Assembly (NCBI GenBank): GCA_024709425.1
Contig: JANJWS010000105.1
Location: 1 to 51,803, forward strand
From: Thiobacillus sp.
GTDB lineage: Bacteria; Pseudomonadota; Gammaproteobacteria; Burkholderiales; Thiobacillaceae
Length of the DNA: 51,803 nucleotides
Direction: 5' to 3'
Shown here: positions 7,886 to 17,349 of the stretch, in pieces
How positions within the stretch are numbered: the stretch's first letter is position 1
How the letters are laid out: each line of letters starts with the position of its first letter
Program-made: the position numbers and the translations under genes
The notes under the pieces: generated by a model
What the model was told of the DNA's origin: nothing
What the model saw: the letters and a program-made list of their open reading frames with translations, nothing else
Database searches by the model: none

Positions 7886-7915
7886 ATATTAGGACAGGGC
7901 GCGTGACGGCGTCAA
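7886..7915 (-). promoter_or_regulatory. Sigma-70-type promoter of the ArsR-rhodanese operon
   Basis: On the minus strand a TTGACG (-35, 7915-7910) is followed after 18 bases by TAATAT (-10, 7891-7886), 24 bases upstream of the start codon. Overlapping the -10 is a spaced direct repeat, ATTCAAACATTC on the minus strand (7887-7876), which is a candidate operator for the ArsR regulator encoded here. Confidence 0.6.
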
Positions 7916-8447
7916 GCGTTTCCCACACGGGCTGCGTGCCTTTCCCTGCCCGGGTTTGCAGCGCGCGACGCATTCGCCCTTGTCTGGCGCCCGAAGCGGG
8001 GTTCCCGGATTGGGCGCTCGGGCATTTCAGCAGGGCGGCGGCCGGCACGAAGGCTACGCCCAGGATCAGAATCTCCACACGCCCCGGAACGGCATGCCTA
8101 CCCCTCATCAAGCATCCATCCGTGGCTGCAAGGGCCATTCACGAAGCGCTGCTTGGAGCCCCCCGAAACCAGCGGACACTCTAATCAATCCGATCGTCAC
8201 ACCGAGATCGACTGTAACGTGCCGCGACGCCTTTGACCTGGCGACGAGAGTTGGCGGCGCCCTGTCATCGCGAATCCCGCATGAACGCCGAGTGTTTCGC
8301 GCTTGCACACCTTTGACCGCCAGGCGAGCGTGCGACGCACGCGCGGGCACGCCTGGTCAGGCTCGATCAGACGCACGTCGGGCGAGTCCAACGCCGGTGT
8401 CCAGCCCTAATCCGGTCAGATCCGGCACGCCCACGACGATTCAGGCC
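7916..8447. other. Intergenic region without recognised feature
   Basis: About 530 bases separate the operon promoter from the 3' end of the photolyase gene. I see no credible gene, tRNA, repeat copy or clear terminator. Short open frames here have no recognisable domains. Confidence 0.6.
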
Positions 8448-9914
8448 CTAGGCCGACCCCGCGTCCTCGGTCATTTCCTGCTCACCCGCTTCACTGTGTG
8501 AAGGCCCGGCCACCTTGAACAAAGCCAGCGCCCACTGCCGCTGCATGGCGTGGTCGACGATGGGCGCCGGGTAGTCGCGGCCGATGACGCAGCCGACGCG
8601 CGCCTGCTCCGCGGCGGGCATCGTCCACGGCGCGTGAATGTAAGCGTCCACTACGCGCGCCAGCTCCGGTATATAACGGCAAATGAAGTGCCCCTGCGGA
8701 TCGAAACGCCGAGACTGTGTCACCGGGTTGAAGATACGGAACCACGGCTGGGCGTCGCAGCCGACCGAGGCGGCCCACTGCCAGCCGCCGTTATTGGCGG
8801 CGAGATCGAAGTCGATCAGGCGTTCGGCGAAATGCCGTTCGCCCAGGCGCCAGTCGACCAGCAGGTCCTTGGTGAGGAAGCTCGCCGTCACCATGCGCAG
8901 GCGATTGTGCATGTAGCCGGTCTGGTGCAACTGTCGCATGGCGGCGTCGACCAGCGGATAGCCGGTGCGCGCCTCGCGCCAGGCCTCGAAATGCCCAGGC
9001 GGGTTCGGCCACGGCAGCGCATCGTATTGCGGCTTGAACGCCCGCCCCGCGGCCAGCTCCGCGCGATGCCACAGCACCTGATGGTAGAAGTCGCGCCAGA
9101 TGAGCTCGGACAGCCAGGTCTCGGCACCGCGCCCGCCACGTTGCCACGCCCGGCCGGCAAGCTCGCGCACCGAGACCGTGCCGAAACGCAAGTGCACCGA
9201 CAGGTACGAAGGCCCCTTCTGCGCAGGGAAATCGCGCAGTTCGTGATAACGGTCGATGCGCTGCATGAAGTCGTCCAGCAGGCGCGCGCCGCCGGACATG
9301 CCGGTGGGCAGGGCCAGCTCGCTGAGGTTGGTGCGCACGAAACCCAGTGCCTCCAGGCCGGGAAGCGGCGTCGAGCACGGCAGCAGGGCCGCGTCGCCGT
9401 CGCACGCCCAGGCCGCCAGCCCCTCCGTCGCCAGCCGGTTCAGCCACGCGCGCCTGTAGGGTGTGAACACGCTAAAGGGCGTTCCGGTCGCAGTAAGCAC
9501 TTCCTCACGCTCAAAAACCACGTGGTCCTTGAAGTCCGCCACCGCCACCCCGCGCGCACGCAGGGTGTCTTCCACCGCGGCATCGCGCGCCCGCGCCGCC
9601 GGGTCGTCGTCGTGGTTGAAATACAGCGCGTCGGCGCCGAGTTCCTCGACCAGTTGCGGCACTTCCGTGCGCGCCGGGCCGTGACGCACGATCAGGCCGC
9701 CGCCGCGCGCTTCGAGAGCGCACTGCAGTTCGGCGACGCTGGCGTGGATGAATTCGACCCGGCGGTCGGCCGGATCCGCCAGGACGTCAAGAATCTCACG
9801 GTCGAACACGAAGGCGCAGGCCACTTTCCGGCTGTGGCGCAGGGCATGGTGCAGCGCGGCGTGATCGAAGTCGCGCAGGTCGCGCCGAAACCAGACGAGG
9901 GCGAGTTCAGACAT
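8448..9914 (-). CDS. phrB: Deoxyribodipyrimidine photolyase (class I CPD photolyase/cryptochrome family)
   Basis: This 488-residue protein repairs UV cyclobutane dimers with light, using FADH- and an antenna cofactor. The N-terminal Rossmann domain starts with [19 protein letters not shown]. The FAD-binding C-terminal half has the strongly conserved block with [30 protein letters not shown] and [14 protein letters not shown]. The length is normal for the family. It stands alone, divergent from algH with only about 86 bases between the starts. Confidence 0.95.
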   Translation of the reverse strand: MSELALVWFRRDLRDFDHAALHHALRHSRKVACAFVFDREILDVLADPADRRVEFIHASVAELQCALEARGGGLIVRHGPARTEVPQLVEELGADALYFNHDDDPAARARDAAVEDTLRARGVAVADFKDHVVFEREEVLTATGTPFSVFTPYRRAWLNRLATEGLAAWACDGDAALLPCSTPLPGLEALGFVRTNLSELALPTGMSGGARLLDDFMQRIDRYHELRDFPAQKGPSYLSVHLRFGTVSVRELAGRAWQRGGRGAETWLSELIWRDFYHQVLWHRAELAAGRAFKPQYDALPWPNPPGHFEAWREARTGYPLVDAAMRQLHQTGYMHNRLRMVTASFLTKDLLVDWRLGERHFAERLIDFDLAANNGGWQWAASVGCDAQPWFRIFNPVTQSRRFDPQGHFICRYIPELARVVDAYIHAPWTMPAAEQARVGCVIGRDYPAPIVDHAMQRQWALALFKVAGPSHSEAGEQEMTEDAGSA

Positions 9915-9943
9915 GGGGGATATCGGTCGCTATAGTGGACTGT

Positions 9944-9970
9944 ACGGGCAAAAAAGAGATGTATGCCCGT
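9944..9970. promoter_or_regulatory. Inverted repeat between phrB and algH
   Basis: ACGGGCA at 9944-9950 and TGCCCGT at 9964-9970 form a perfect 7-base inverted repeat with a 13-base A-rich centre, midway between the divergent phrB and algH starts. It could be an operator or a leader hairpin of the algH mRNA. Confidence 0.35.
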
Positions 9971-10000
9971 TCCACGGCAGATTACAATGGGACAGCGACC

Positions 10001-10558
10001 ATGGATACCGTCAATCTCACTCACCACTTTCTGATCGCCATGCCCGGCATGGTCGATCCGAATTTCAACGGGACCCTGACCTACATCTGCGACCACAGCG
10101 AGCAGGGGGCACTGGGCGTGGTGGTGAACCGCCCCATCGAACTCGACCTGTCGACGCTGTTCGAGCAACTCGGCCTGTCGCTGCCCGAGCCGCTGCACCA
10201 CCAGGCCGTGTATTTCGGCGGTCCGGTGCAGACCGAGCGCGGTTTCGTGCTGCACACCCCCCCGCGCACCTACAGTTCCACGCTCACCGTGAACGACGCC
10301 GTCAGCCTCACCACGTCCAAGGACGTGCTCGAAGCGGTGAGCCACGGCGAGGGGCCGGAGAAGTTCATGGTTTCGCTCGGCTACGCCGGCTGGTCGGCCG
10401 GCCAGCTGGAAGAGGAAATGAAACAGAACGCCTGGTTGTCGGTGGCGGCGGACCCGCAGGTGATTTTCGACCTGCCGGCTGAGGCGCGTCTGCCCGCAGC
10501 GATGAAGCTGCTTGGCATCGATTTCGCCAACCTTTCCGAAGAAGCCGGGCACGCTTGA
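10001..10558 (+). CDS. algH: AlgH/YqgE family protein (UPF0301)
   Basis: I start at the ATG at 10001 ([17 protein letters not shown]), which matches the usual N terminus; an upstream in-frame ATG would add 22 residues of unusual composition. The 185-residue product has the family signatures [25 protein letters not shown] and [16 protein letters not shown]. YqgE is widely conserved next to ruvX and its biochemical role is unclear; AlgH was first linked to alginate regulation in Pseudomonas. The next gene overlaps it as TTGA, so translation is probably coupled. Confidence 0.92.
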   Translation: MDTVNLTHHFLIAMPGMVDPNFNGTLTYICDHSEQGALGVVVNRPIELDLSTLFEQLGLSLPEPLHHQAVYFGGPVQTERGFVLHTPPRTYSSTLTVNDAVSLTTSKDVLEAVSHGEGPEKFMVSLGYAGWSAGQLEEEMKQNAWLSVAADPQVIFDLPAEARLPAAMKLLGIDFANLSEEAGHA

Positions 10559-10992
10559 GCTTCGTCGACACCCACGGCACGGTGCTGGCCTTCGACCTCG
10601 GCCTCAAGCGCACCGGCGTCGCATCCGGCGAGCTGTCGCTCGGCATCGCCCACCCGCTCACCGTCATCCAGGCCGAATCGACCGACGCCCGGCTCGCCGC
10701 GATCGGCACGCTCGTCGCCGAATGGCGCCCGGTCGTGCTGGTGCTGGGGCTGCCCACCCACGCCGACGGCAGCGAGCATGAAATGACACGGGTGGCCAAA
10801 AACTTCGCGCGCAAATTAGAATCGCGTTTCGGGCTGCCGGTCTTCCTGGTCGACGAGCGCCACACCAGCACCGCAGCCGAATCCGAACTGCACGCGCGCG
10901 GCATCCACGGCAAGAAGAACCGGGCGCTCGCCGACGCCGTCGCCGCGCAACTCATCCTGCAAGGATTTTTCGATGCCCGCCTCACTGCCTGA
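10555..10992 (+). CDS. ruvX: RuvX/YqgF family Holliday-junction resolvase-like nuclease
   Basis: This 145-residue protein starts with TTG at 10555, overlapping the algH stop by 4 bases; no better start lies downstream. It has the RNase H-like fold motifs [25 protein letters not shown] and [11 protein letters not shown]. The family acts in pre-16S rRNA 5' processing and possibly in recombination. Its position between algH and pyrR is common in Betaproteobacteria. The last 20 bases overlap the start of pyrR. Confidence 0.93.
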   Translation: MSFVDTHGTVLAFDLGLKRTGVASGELSLGIAHPLTVIQAESTDARLAAIGTLVAEWRPVVLVLGLPTHADGSEHEMTRVAKNFARKLESRFGLPVFLVDERHTSTAAESELHARGIHGKKNRALADAVAAQLILQGFFDARLTA

Positions 10993-11467
10993 CGCCAACA
11001 CCCTCATCGCGCGGCTGGCGGACGCCATCGCGCCGACGCTCACGCCCGACACCTTCATCGTCGGCATCCACACCGGCGGCGCCTGGATCGCCGAGCGGCT
11101 GCACGCGCTGCTCGGCTGCAAGCAACCGCTGGGCGTGCTCGACATCTCGTTCTACCGCGACGATTTCTCGCGCATCGGTCTGCACCCGCAGGTGAAACCC
11201 TCGAACCTGCCGTTCGATCTCGAAGGCGGCACCATCCTGCTGGTCGACGACGTGCTGCACAGCGGACGCACGGTGCGCGCGGCGATGAACGAGCTGTTCG
11301 ACTACGGCCGCCCGGCGTCGATCCGGCTCGCGGTGCTGGTCGACCGCGGCGGCCGCGAGCTGCCGATCCGTCCCGATTTCGTCGGCCTCACCGTCGACAT
11401 CCCCGAACACCAGAACGTCAACCTGTCCCGCCTCGACGACGGCCACCTCACCTTGTCCATTGCATGA
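10973..11467 (+). CDS. pyrR: PyrR bifunctional pyrimidine regulator / uracil phosphoribosyltransferase
   Basis: This 164-residue phosphoribosyltransferase-fold protein carries the PRPP-binding loop in [16 protein letters not shown] and the early [13 protein letters not shown] segment. In Gram-positive bacteria PyrR binds pyr mRNA to cause attenuation. In Proteobacteria it may mainly be a uracil phosphoribosyltransferase. No attenuator stem-loop was seen before pyrB, whose start at 11464 overlaps the pyrR stop as ATGA. Confidence 0.92.
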   Translation: MPASLPDANTLIARLADAIAPTLTPDTFIVGIHTGGAWIAERLHALLGCKQPLGVLDISFYRDDFSRIGLHPQVKPSNLPFDLEGGTILLVDDVLHSGRTVRAAMNELFDYGRPASIRLAVLVDRGGRELPIRPDFVGLTVDIPEHQNVNLSRLDDGHLTLSIA

Positions 11468-12417
11468 ACCTCCAGCTCACCGAAGACGGCAGGCTGCGCC
11501 ACCTGCTCACCCTCGACGGCCTGCCGCGCGCCATCCTCACGCAGATTCTCGACACCGCCGAATCCTTCATGGACGTCGGCGAGCGCGAGGTGAAGAAAGT
11601 CCCGCTGCTGCGCGGCAAGTCGATTTTCAACCTGTTCTTCGAGCCGTCGACGCGCACCCGCACCACCTTCGAGATCGCCGCCAAGCGTTTGAGCGCCGAC
11701 GTCGTCAACCTCAACATCGCCACCTCGAGCCAGACCAAGGGCGAGGCGATCCTCGACACCGTCGACAACCTCGCCGCGATGCACGCCGACATGTTCATCG
11801 TGCGCCACGCACAGTCAGGCGCGGCACACTTCATCGCGCGCCACGTCGCGCCGCACATCTCGGTGGTCAACGCCGGCGACGGCCGCCACGCGCACCCGAC
11901 GCAGGGCCTCTTGGACATGTTCACCATCCGCCGCTACAAGGGCGCGTTCCACAACCTCACCGTCGCCATCGTCGGCGACGTGCTGCATTCGCGCGTGGCG
12001 CGCTCGCAGATCCACGCGCTCACCACGCTGGGGGTGCCCGAGGTGCGCGTGATCGGCCCCAAGACGCTGCTCCCCACCGGGGTCGAGCAGATGGGCGTGA
12101 AGGTGTTCCACGACATGGATGCGGGCCTGCGCAGCTGCGACGTCGTCATCATGCTGCGCCTGCAGAACGAGCGCATGAAGGGTGCGCTGCTGCCGTCCGC
12201 GCAGGAGTATTTCAAGTTCTTCGGCCTGACGCCGGAAAAACTCGCGCTGGCCAAACCCGACGCCATCGTCATGCACCCCGGCCCGATGAACCGCGGCGTG
12301 GAAATCGCCTCCGAAGTCGCCGACGGTCCGCAGTCGGTGATCCTGCCGCAGGTCACCTACGGCATCGCGGTGCGCATGGCGGTAATGGCCTTGCTCGCAG
12401 GAACCGCAAACACATGA
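11464..12417 (+). CDS. pyrB: Aspartate carbamoyltransferase catalytic subunit
   Basis: This 317-residue enzyme makes N-carbamoyl-L-aspartate from carbamoyl phosphate and aspartate. The carbamoyl-phosphate motif [13 protein letters not shown] lies near residues 58-70, [12 protein letters not shown] follows in the middle and [12 protein letters not shown] near the C terminus. No pyrI regulatory subunit is present. The following gene is an inactive dihydroorotase homologue, matching the Pseudomonas-type dodecameric PyrB/PyrC' enzyme. Confidence 0.96.
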   Translation: MNLQLTEDGRLRHLLTLDGLPRAILTQILDTAESFMDVGEREVKKVPLLRGKSIFNLFFEPSTRTRTTFEIAAKRLSADVVNLNIATSSQTKGEAILDTVDNLAAMHADMFIVRHAQSGAAHFIARHVAPHISVVNAGDGRHAHPTQGLLDMFTIRRYKGAFHNLTVAIVGDVLHSRVARSQIHALTTLGVPEVRVIGPKTLLPTGVEQMGVKVFHDMDAGLRSCDVVIMLRLQNERMKGALLPSAQEYFKFFGLTPEKLALAKPDAIVMHPGPMNRGVEIASEVADGPQSVILPQVTYGIAVRMAVMALLAGTANT

Positions 12418-13694
12418 AAATCCACATCAAGAATGGCCGCATCGTCGACCCGATGAACGCGCGCGACGAAGTCGCCGACCTTTACATCGCCGCCGGCAAG
12501 ATCGTCGGCAACGGCCACGCACCCGCCGACTTCCACGCCAACCGCACGATCGACGCCAGCGGACTTGTGGTCTGCCCGGGCCTGGTCGACCTGTCGGTAC
12601 GTTTGCGCGAGCCCGGCTACGAATACAAGGCGACGCTCGAATCCGAAATGCTCGCCGCCGCCGCCGGCGGCATCACCTCGCTCGCCTGCCCACCCGACAC
12701 CGATCCGCCGCTGGACGAGCCGGGCCTGGTCGAGATGCTGAAATTCCGCGCAAAAAATCTCCCCGGCCCGCGCGTGTACCCGATCGGTGCGCTGACGCAG
12801 AAGCTGGAGGGCCGCGCGCTCACCGAAATGGCCGAGCTCACCGAAGCCGGCTGCCGCGCCTTCACCCAGGCCGACGCCCCGCTCACCGACACACTGATCC
12901 TGCTGCGCGCGATGGAATACGCCGCCACCTTCGGCTTCAGCCTGTGGCTGCGCCCGCAGGACGTTGCGCTCGCACGCGACGGCGTGGCACACGATGGCGC
13001 GGTGGCGTCGCGCCTCGGCCTGCCCGGCATCCCGGCGCTGGCCGAGACGGTTGCGCTGGCGACCATCCTGCAACTGGCGCGCGAAACCGGCGCGCGCATC
13101 CACCTCGCGCGCCTGTCGACGCGCGAAGGCATCGCCATGGTGCGTGCGGCCAAGGTACAGGGCGTCGCGGTCAGCTGCGACGTTGCCACCCCCCATGTGC
13201 ATCTGTCGGAGAACGACCTCGTCGGCTTCGACGCGCACATGCACCTCATTCCGCCGCTGCGCAGCCTGCGCGACCGCGACGCCATTCGCGAGGCACTGCG
13301 CGACGGCTCGATCGATGCACTGTGTTCCGATCACACCCCGGTCGACGAAGACGCCAAGCAGGTGCCGTTCGGCGAATCCGAGCCCGGCGCCTCCGGTGTC
13401 GAACTCCTGCTGCCGCTCACGCTCAAGTGGGCGCGCGAGATGGGCGTGCCGCTCCTGCACGCGCTCGACCTCGTCACCTGGAAGCCCGCGCAGATCCTGG
13501 GCGTCCCCGGCGGCCACCTGTCGGTCGGCGCCTGCGCCGACCTGTGTGTCTTCGACGAAGCCGCCGAATGGATCGTCACGCCGCAGGCACTGGCGAGCCA
13601 GGGCGACAACACCCCCTTCCTCGGCCACCCGATGCAGGGCCGCGTGCGCTATACGGTGATCGACGGCCACATCGACTTCGAGGCGCCGCACTGA
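12414..13694 (+). CDS. pyrC: Inactive dihydroorotase-like subunit (PyrC') of aspartate transcarbamoylase
   Basis: This 426-residue amidohydrolase-fold protein overlaps the pyrB stop as ATGA. Where active type I dihydroorotases have Asp-x-His-x-His for zinc, it reads [11 protein letters not shown], so both histidines are gone; HLTHVST is also altered to HLARLST. The later [13 protein letters not shown] segment remains. In Pseudomonas such PyrC' proteins lack dihydroorotase activity but are needed to assemble aspartate transcarbamoylase. A separate active PyrC should lie elsewhere in the genome. Confidence 0.9.
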   Translation: MKIHIKNGRIVDPMNARDEVADLYIAAGKIVGNGHAPADFHANRTIDASGLVVCPGLVDLSVRLREPGYEYKATLESEMLAAAAGGITSLACPPDTDPPLDEPGLVEMLKFRAKNLPGPRVYPIGALTQKLEGRALTEMAELTEAGCRAFTQADAPLTDTLILLRAMEYAATFGFSLWLRPQDVALARDGVAHDGAVASRLGLPGIPALAETVALATILQLARETGARIHLARLSTREGIAMVRAAKVQGVAVSCDVATPHVHLSENDLVGFDAHMHLIPPLRSLRDRDAIREALRDGSIDALCSDHTPVDEDAKQVPFGESEPGASGVELLLPLTLKWAREMGVPLLHALDLVTWKPAQILGVPGGHLSVGACADLCVFDEAAEWIVTPQALASQGDNTPFLGHPMQGRVRYTVIDGHIDFEAPH

Positions 13695-13741
13695 TCCGCC
13701 CGCTGTTCGCGCACGCGGCGCGCCGCCTCGCCCCGCCGCGC

Positions 13742-15280
13742 ATGCCCCTGCGCGTGCTGATAACCAGTTTCGCCGCCGGCGCGCTGGCGGTAGCAGGCTT
13801 CGCGCCGCTCGGTTTCTGGCCGCTGCCCGTCGTCAGCCTCGCCGTGCTGTTCGCGCTGTTCCTGCGCACCGGATCGAGCCGTGCCGGCTTCCTCGTCGGC
13901 TTCGCGTGGGGACTCGGCTTCTTTCTAGCCGGGGTGAGCTGGGTCTATGTCAGCCTGTCGGTATACGGCGGCATGGCGCCATGGCTGGCAGCACTGGCGA
14001 CGCTGCTGTTCTGTGCCTTTCTCGCCGTCTTTCCGGCCATTGCGGGCGCCGTGCAGGCGCGTTGGCCGCTGCCGTTCGCGCTGCGCGCGCTGGTGGCGCT
14101 GCCCATGCTGTGGGGCGTGACGGAATGGGTGCGCGGCTGGCTCTTCACCGGCTTTCCCTGGCTGGTGACGGGCTATTCGCAGGTACCGGCGAGCCCGCTC
14201 GCCGGCTACGCGCCGCTCGTCGGCGTCTACGGCGTATCCACCCTGCTCGCAGTGGCGGCGGCGCTCGCCGCATGGGGCCTCGGTCGCCGCAACCGCCTCG
14301 CCTGGGCGGCGGCGGGCATCGTCGCCATCGGGGTCGGCGGCCAGGCGCTGCGCGGCATCGCCTGGAGCGTGCCGGACGGCGCACCCACCACGGTGGCGCT
14401 GCTGCAGGGCAACGTGCCGCAGGACATGAAATGGCGCCCGGAGAACACCCGCGCCACGCTCGACAGCTATTACCGCATGGCCGCGGCCTCGCCCGCACAA
14501 CTGGTAGTGCTGCCGGAAACGGCGTTGCCGCTGTTCGAGGCCGATCTGCCGGAAACCGACCGTGCGCTGCTCACCGAACTCGCGCGCCGCCACGGAGGCG
14601 ACGTGCTCACCGGCCTGCCCACCGGGTCACCCGCCGGCGACTACTTCAACAGCGTGGTCAGCTTCGGCATCGCGCCCAGCGAGCGCTATCACAAGGTGCA
14701 CCTGGTCCCGTTTGGCGAGTACATCCCGCAGAAGGTGATCTGGGGTTGGGTGCTCGACGTGCTGCACATCCCGCTGTCGGATTTCGCGCGTGGCGACATC
14801 ACGCAGCGCCCACTGGCGATCGGCGGCCAGCGGGTGGCGGCCAACATCTGTTACGAAGACGCCTTCGGCGAGGAGATCATCCGCCAGCTGCCGGAAGCAA
14901 GTGTGCTGGTGAACGTGAGCAACCTGGCGTGGTTCGGTGATTCCCTCGCACCGTGGCAACACGCGCAGATGTCGCAGATGCGCGCGCTGGAGACCGGCCG
15001 CATGATGCTGCGCGCGACCAACACCGGGGTGACCGCGATCATCGATGCGCGCGGACACCTGCTCGCGCACCTGCCGCTCTTCACTGCGGGCAGCCTCAAA
15101 GGCCAGATCCAGGGTTACGCCGGCAGCACGCCCTACGTGCGCTGGGGCAACATGCCGGTGCTGGGCGTATGGGGGGTGCTGGGAATCGGCCTGCTGGCCG
15201 CCGCGCTCTACTTACGAGAGACAGGCCGTGGCGGTACAGCCGCAAAAGCGGCAACAGCCACGCTCAGGCGGCGGTCCTGA
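13742..15280 (+). CDS. lnt: Apolipoprotein N-acyltransferase
   Basis: Lnt transfers the third acyl chain to lipoprotein N termini in the inner membrane. The 512-residue protein (ATG at 13742, no clear ribosome site; a much longer open frame upstream is a shadow of pyrC') has about six N-terminal helices followed by a nitrilase domain. The catalytic residues are visible: Glu in VVLPETALPLF, Lys in YHKVHLVPFGEYIP and Cys in ANICYEDAFGEE. It starts 47 bases after pyrC'. Its last 17 bases overlap the convergent diguanylate cyclase gene. Confidence 0.93.
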   Translation: MPLRVLITSFAAGALAVAGFAPLGFWPLPVVSLAVLFALFLRTGSSRAGFLVGFAWGLGFFLAGVSWVYVSLSVYGGMAPWLAALATLLFCAFLAVFPAIAGAVQARWPLPFALRALVALPMLWGVTEWVRGWLFTGFPWLVTGYSQVPASPLAGYAPLVGVYGVSTLLAVAAALAAWGLGRRNRLAWAAAGIVAIGVGGQALRGIAWSVPDGAPTTVALLQGNVPQDMKWRPENTRATLDSYYRMAAASPAQLVVLPETALPLFEADLPETDRALLTELARRHGGDVLTGLPTGSPAGDYFNSVVSFGIAPSERYHKVHLVPFGEYIPQKVIWGWVLDVLHIPLSDFARGDITQRPLAIGGQRVAANICYEDAFGEEIIRQLPEASVLVNVSNLAWFGDSLAPWQHAQMSQMRALETGRMMLRATNTGVTAIIDARGHLLAHLPLFTAGSLKGQIQGYAGSTPYVRWGNMPVLGVWGVLGIGLLAAALYLRETGRGGTAAKAATATLRRRS

Positions 15281-16709
15281 TGCGCGTGGCGTTGCGCCCG
15301 CCGCGCTTGGCTTCCAGCAGCGCCGCGTCGGCACGCGCCAGCGCCTCGTTCTCCTCGCGGTCGTCGCGTCTGTATTCGGACATGCCGCCACTCCACGAGA
15401 GTTTCTGTGTCACCCCCTGAATGAGCTCGACGCTTTCCGGCATGGCGGCGCGCAGGCGCTCGGCGAGTTCCTGCGCGCGGTCGAGCGGGGTGTAGGGGAA
15501 CAGCACGCAGAACTCGTCGCCGCCCAGGCGTGCGATGAAGTCGCTGTTCCGCAGGCAGTTCTTCAGCGCATTGCCGAACTTGATGATGAGCTGGTCGCCC
15601 GCCTCGTGGCCGAAGGTGTCGTTGACCTGCTTGAAATTGTCGATATCGAGGATCAGCAGGCTGTGGCTCCAGCCATCCTTCAGGGTGGCGAACAGCTCCT
15701 TCTGCTTCTCGTCGAAGGCGCGGCGGTTGTTGACCTGCGACAGGTGATCGAGACGCGCCTGCGAAGTCGCCTCCTTCTGGCGCCCCAGCATCACCTTGCC
15801 GAGCTTGAGCATGGTTTCGAGCGGTGGCTTGAATTCCGTGAGGCTCACCGGATAGTCGCTGCGCAGGCGCTGCTGCCGGAGATCGTTGGTCAGCTTGACC
15901 AGGGTGCGCAGGTTGTCGGTGACGCGATTGCGCACCGTCAGGACAACCGCAAAGACCAGAATCGCGATGATCAGGCTCGCCACCAGCCAGCCCAGGACAT
16001 ACGGACCGATGCTCTCGATCGCGGGCATCTCATAGCGCCACACCGCGATGGTCCACGGCGTGCCCGCCAGCGCGATCCAGTTTGGCTGGCTGCGCTGCTT
16101 GATCGCCTGGTTGCCGCGCCGCATCAGCACCGTGATACCGCCGTCACCCTGGCTCTGCTGCAGCTCGGCGTAGGCAGCCGCGTCGGGCAGCGGCAGGGTA
16201 TCGAACAGCACCTGCAGTTGCGGTACGCTCTGCTCGACGATGACGAAGCCGAGCCGCCGCCCCTCGGCGTTCCTGACCGGATGCGACAGCGACAGACTGA
16301 ACGTGGCGGCCGCCGCACCCGTACCGCCCTGGCCGGCATCCGCGATCAGGCGCCGCGTCTCGCCGGGTAAAAAGCCCGGCAGCAACTGATTGTTACCTTC
16401 GGCGACGAACAGCACCGTCGCATCCTGATTCAATGCATACAGGTTGGCCGCCTGCGCCTGGCACACCTCGGCCGCCGCGCTTTCGAAGCAGGCCAGCGTC
16501 TGCGGGTGGGTAGCGATCCCGGCCGCGCTGCGCTGCAGCGCATCGGCCAGGAATTCGATCTGGGTCGCCATCACCGGCTTGTCGAGCTCTTCCGCCACCG
16601 GCTGCACCTGCGGCCGCGCCAGGTAGAACGCGGCCGTGACCAGCCCCGCCAGCAGCACCAGTGTGCCGACGAGCATCGACCCGAAGCGTAATATCGACGT
16701 GTGGTGCAT
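15264..16709 (-). CDS. Membrane sensor diguanylate cyclase (GGDEF)
   Basis: The start at 16709 gives 481 residues: a first membrane helix (about 10-32), a periplasmic sensor region to about 255, a second helix (about 260-285), a linker and a GGDEF domain over the last 165 residues. The catalytic motif is intact (RLGGDEFC), and RNSD lies at the usual inhibitory-site spacing, so product feedback by c-di-GMP is likely. No EAL domain is present. The ligand of the sensor region is unknown. It is separated by about 180 bases from the dut gene upstream. Confidence 0.9.
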   Translation of the reverse strand: MHHTSILRFGSMLVGTLVLLAGLVTAAFYLARPQVQPVAEELDKPVMATQIEFLADALQRSAAGIATHPQTLACFESAAAEVCQAQAANLYALNQDATVLFVAEGNNQLLPGFLPGETRRLIADAGQGGTGAAAATFSLSLSHPVRNAEGRRLGFVIVEQSVPQLQVLFDTLPLPDAAAYAELQQSQGDGGITVLMRRGNQAIKQRSQPNWIALAGTPWTIAVWRYEMPAIESIGPYVLGWLVASLIIAILVFAVVLTVRNRVTDNLRTLVKLTNDLRQQRLRSDYPVSLTEFKPPLETMLKLGKVMLGRQKEATSQARLDHLSQVNNRRAFDEKQKELFATLKDGWSHSLLILDIDNFKQVNDTFGHEAGDQLIIKFGNALKNCLRNSDFIARLGGDEFCVLFPYTPLDRAQELAERLRAAMPESVELIQGVTQKLSWSGGMSEYRRDDREENEALARADAALLEAKRGGRNATRIRTAA

Positions 16710-16887
16710 GAAAGATGCGCCAGCCGGCTCGAACCTCTTGTGTTTATCTGTCTCCGCAAAGCGGTCGCCATCCCGCGCCACCGCCAACCCGTTGTACCAC
16801 CCAGCAAGTTCCATGCCCCGGGCACGAGTCCGCCCGTCCTGCCGGCGTTCCGGCGCGCCCGTCACCCCTGTGTAAGGAAAACCGACG

Positions 16888-17334
16888 CTACTGGCGGCCG
16901 GTGCTGCCAAAACCGCCCTCCCCGCGCGCGCTCGTCTCGAACGCTTCCACCACGTTGAATTCCGCCTGCACCACCGGCACGATCACGAGCTGCGCCAGAC
17001 GCTCCAGCGGCGCCAGTTCGAACGCCTGCTGCCCGCGGTTCCACGCCGACACCATCAGTTGGCCCTGGTAATCCGAGTCGATGAGGCCCACCAGATTGCC
17101 CAGCACGATGCCGTGCTTGTGCCCCAGCCCGGAGCGCGGCAGGATCAGCGCCGCGTAGCCCGGATCGGCAAGGTGGATCGCCAGCCCAGTCGGGATCAGC
17201 CGCGTCTCCCCGGGTTGCAGCACCAGCGGCGCGTCGATGCAGGCACGCAGGTCGAGGCCCGCGGCGCCCGGCGTCGCGTAGTGCGGCATCTGCTCGCGCA
17301 GGCGCGCGTCGAGGATTTTCACATCCATCTTCAT
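16888..17334 (-). CDS. dut: dUTP diphosphatase
   Basis: This 148-residue trimeric dUTPase hydrolyses dUTP to dUMP. All five motifs are visible: [31 protein letters not shown] with the catalytic Asp, an RLAQL segment, and the C-terminal [10 protein letters not shown] arm that closes over the substrate. It follows coaBC by 15 bases, an order conserved in many Proteobacteria, so the two are probably co-transcribed. Confidence 0.96.
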   Translation of the reverse strand: MKMDVKILDARLREQMPHYATPGAAGLDLRACIDAPLVLQPGETRLIPTGLAIHLADPGYAALILPRSGLGHKHGIVLGNLVGLIDSDYQGQLMVSAWNRGQQAFELAPLERLAQLVIVPVVQAEFNVVEAFETSARGEGGFGSTGRQ

Positions 17335-17349
17335 TTTGTCGAAATCTCG

